Part shown: positions 32,549 to 32,622 of the stretch, piece after piece | Layout of the letters: the number at the start of each line of letters is the position of its first letter | How positions within the stretch are numbered: the stretch's first letter is position 1 | Source: Paludibacteraceae bacterium | GTDB taxonomy: Bacteria; Bacteroidota; Bacteroidia; Bacteroidales; Paludibacteraceae | Assembly (NCBI GenBank): GCA_024399535.1 | Contig: JAKSNU010000018.1 | Span: 1 to 32,622 of the forward strand | Length of the DNA: 32,622 bases | Direction: 5' to 3' | Made by a program: the position numbers and the translations under genes | The notes under the pieces: model-generated | Databases searched by the model: none | Seen by the model: the letters and a program-made list of their open reading frames with translations, nothing else | Told to the model about the DNA's origin: nothing

Positions 32549-32602
32549 TCCCATTCCCAATGGGAGATGAATGGGACCTGAATGGGAGGTGAATGGGACA
32601 CA
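32549..32602. repeat. Four-copy 11-bp tandem repeat with inverted partner
   Basis: Four consecutive 11-bp units start AATGGGA at 32559, 32570, 32581 and 32592; the 4-bp tails vary (GATG, CCTG, GGTG, CACA). An inverted copy TCCCATT (32549-32555) lies 3 bp to the left, forming a 7-bp palindromic arm with the first unit. The array sits upstream of the small ORF at 32343 and close to the window edge, so its full extent is unknown. Confidence 0.75.
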
Positions 32603-32622
32603 CTCCGAAGGAAAGTCAGAGG

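Overview
The window looks like a chromosomal segment of a Bacteroidales-type bacterium (phylum Bacteroidota). The evidence is a SusC/SusD pair, proteins ending in type IX secretion (T9SS) tails, a DUF2723 membrane protein, an OmpH-like lipoprotein, and repeated use of the Bacteroidetes promoter form (TAnnTTTG at -7, usually TAACTTTG, with TTTG about 19-21 bp upstream). I could not assign a genus. Coding density is high and most of the region reads as ordinary core genome. I saw no tRNA, rRNA, CRISPR array, insertion sequence or phage gene.

Layout. 1-136: the broken start of a possible ATPase gene on the minus strand, running off the left edge. 236-3410: glutamate dehydrogenase (gdhA, -) and aspartate ammonia-lyase (aspA, +), divergently transcribed. 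3432-4837: a two-gene RNA-modification operon (rlmB then an RluA-type pseudouridine synthase, -). 4988-5782: a YycJ-like metallo-beta-lactamase-fold hydrolase (+). 5834-6650: a small conserved membrane protein followed by an OmpH/Skp-like lipoprotein (-). 6800-8248: the dipeptidase pepD (+). 8249-9004: a 750-bp gap with a terminator, an orphan C-terminal gene fragment and a 61-nt imperfect inverted repeat. 9005-11073: a VanX-type D,D-dipeptidase lipoprotein overlapping an AtoE-type transporter (-). 11178-16031: nadB and a giant DUF2723 membrane protein (+).

16104-26949 is one long minus-strand block of surface genes in two transcription units. The first is SusC, SusD and an Ig-like lipoprotein. 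The second is an M6 metalloprotease and a small T9SS cargo protein. No glycoside hydrolase is present, so this block reads better as a protein- or peptide-acquisition locus than as a glycan locus. That is inference.

27148-32290 is a four-gene minus-strand unit: cstA, a PIF1-type helicase with a C-terminal HRDC-like domain, a coiled-coil protein of unknown function, and rsmI. It has a promoter upstream of cstA and a terminator after rsmI. The right edge has a small unassigned ORF and a four-copy 11-bp tandem repeat.

Taken together, the secreted protease, SusC/D, dipeptidase, CstA (a peptide/pyruvate transporter family), aspartase, glutamate dehydrogenase and a possible short-chain fatty-acid transporter fit a peptide- and amino-acid-using anaerobe. 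Their closeness may be coincidental. I found no clearly new multi-gene system. The most promising unexplained items are the protease/SusCD block, the strand-asymmetric hairpin at 8764-8824, the repeat array at the right edge and the VanX-AtoE coupling.
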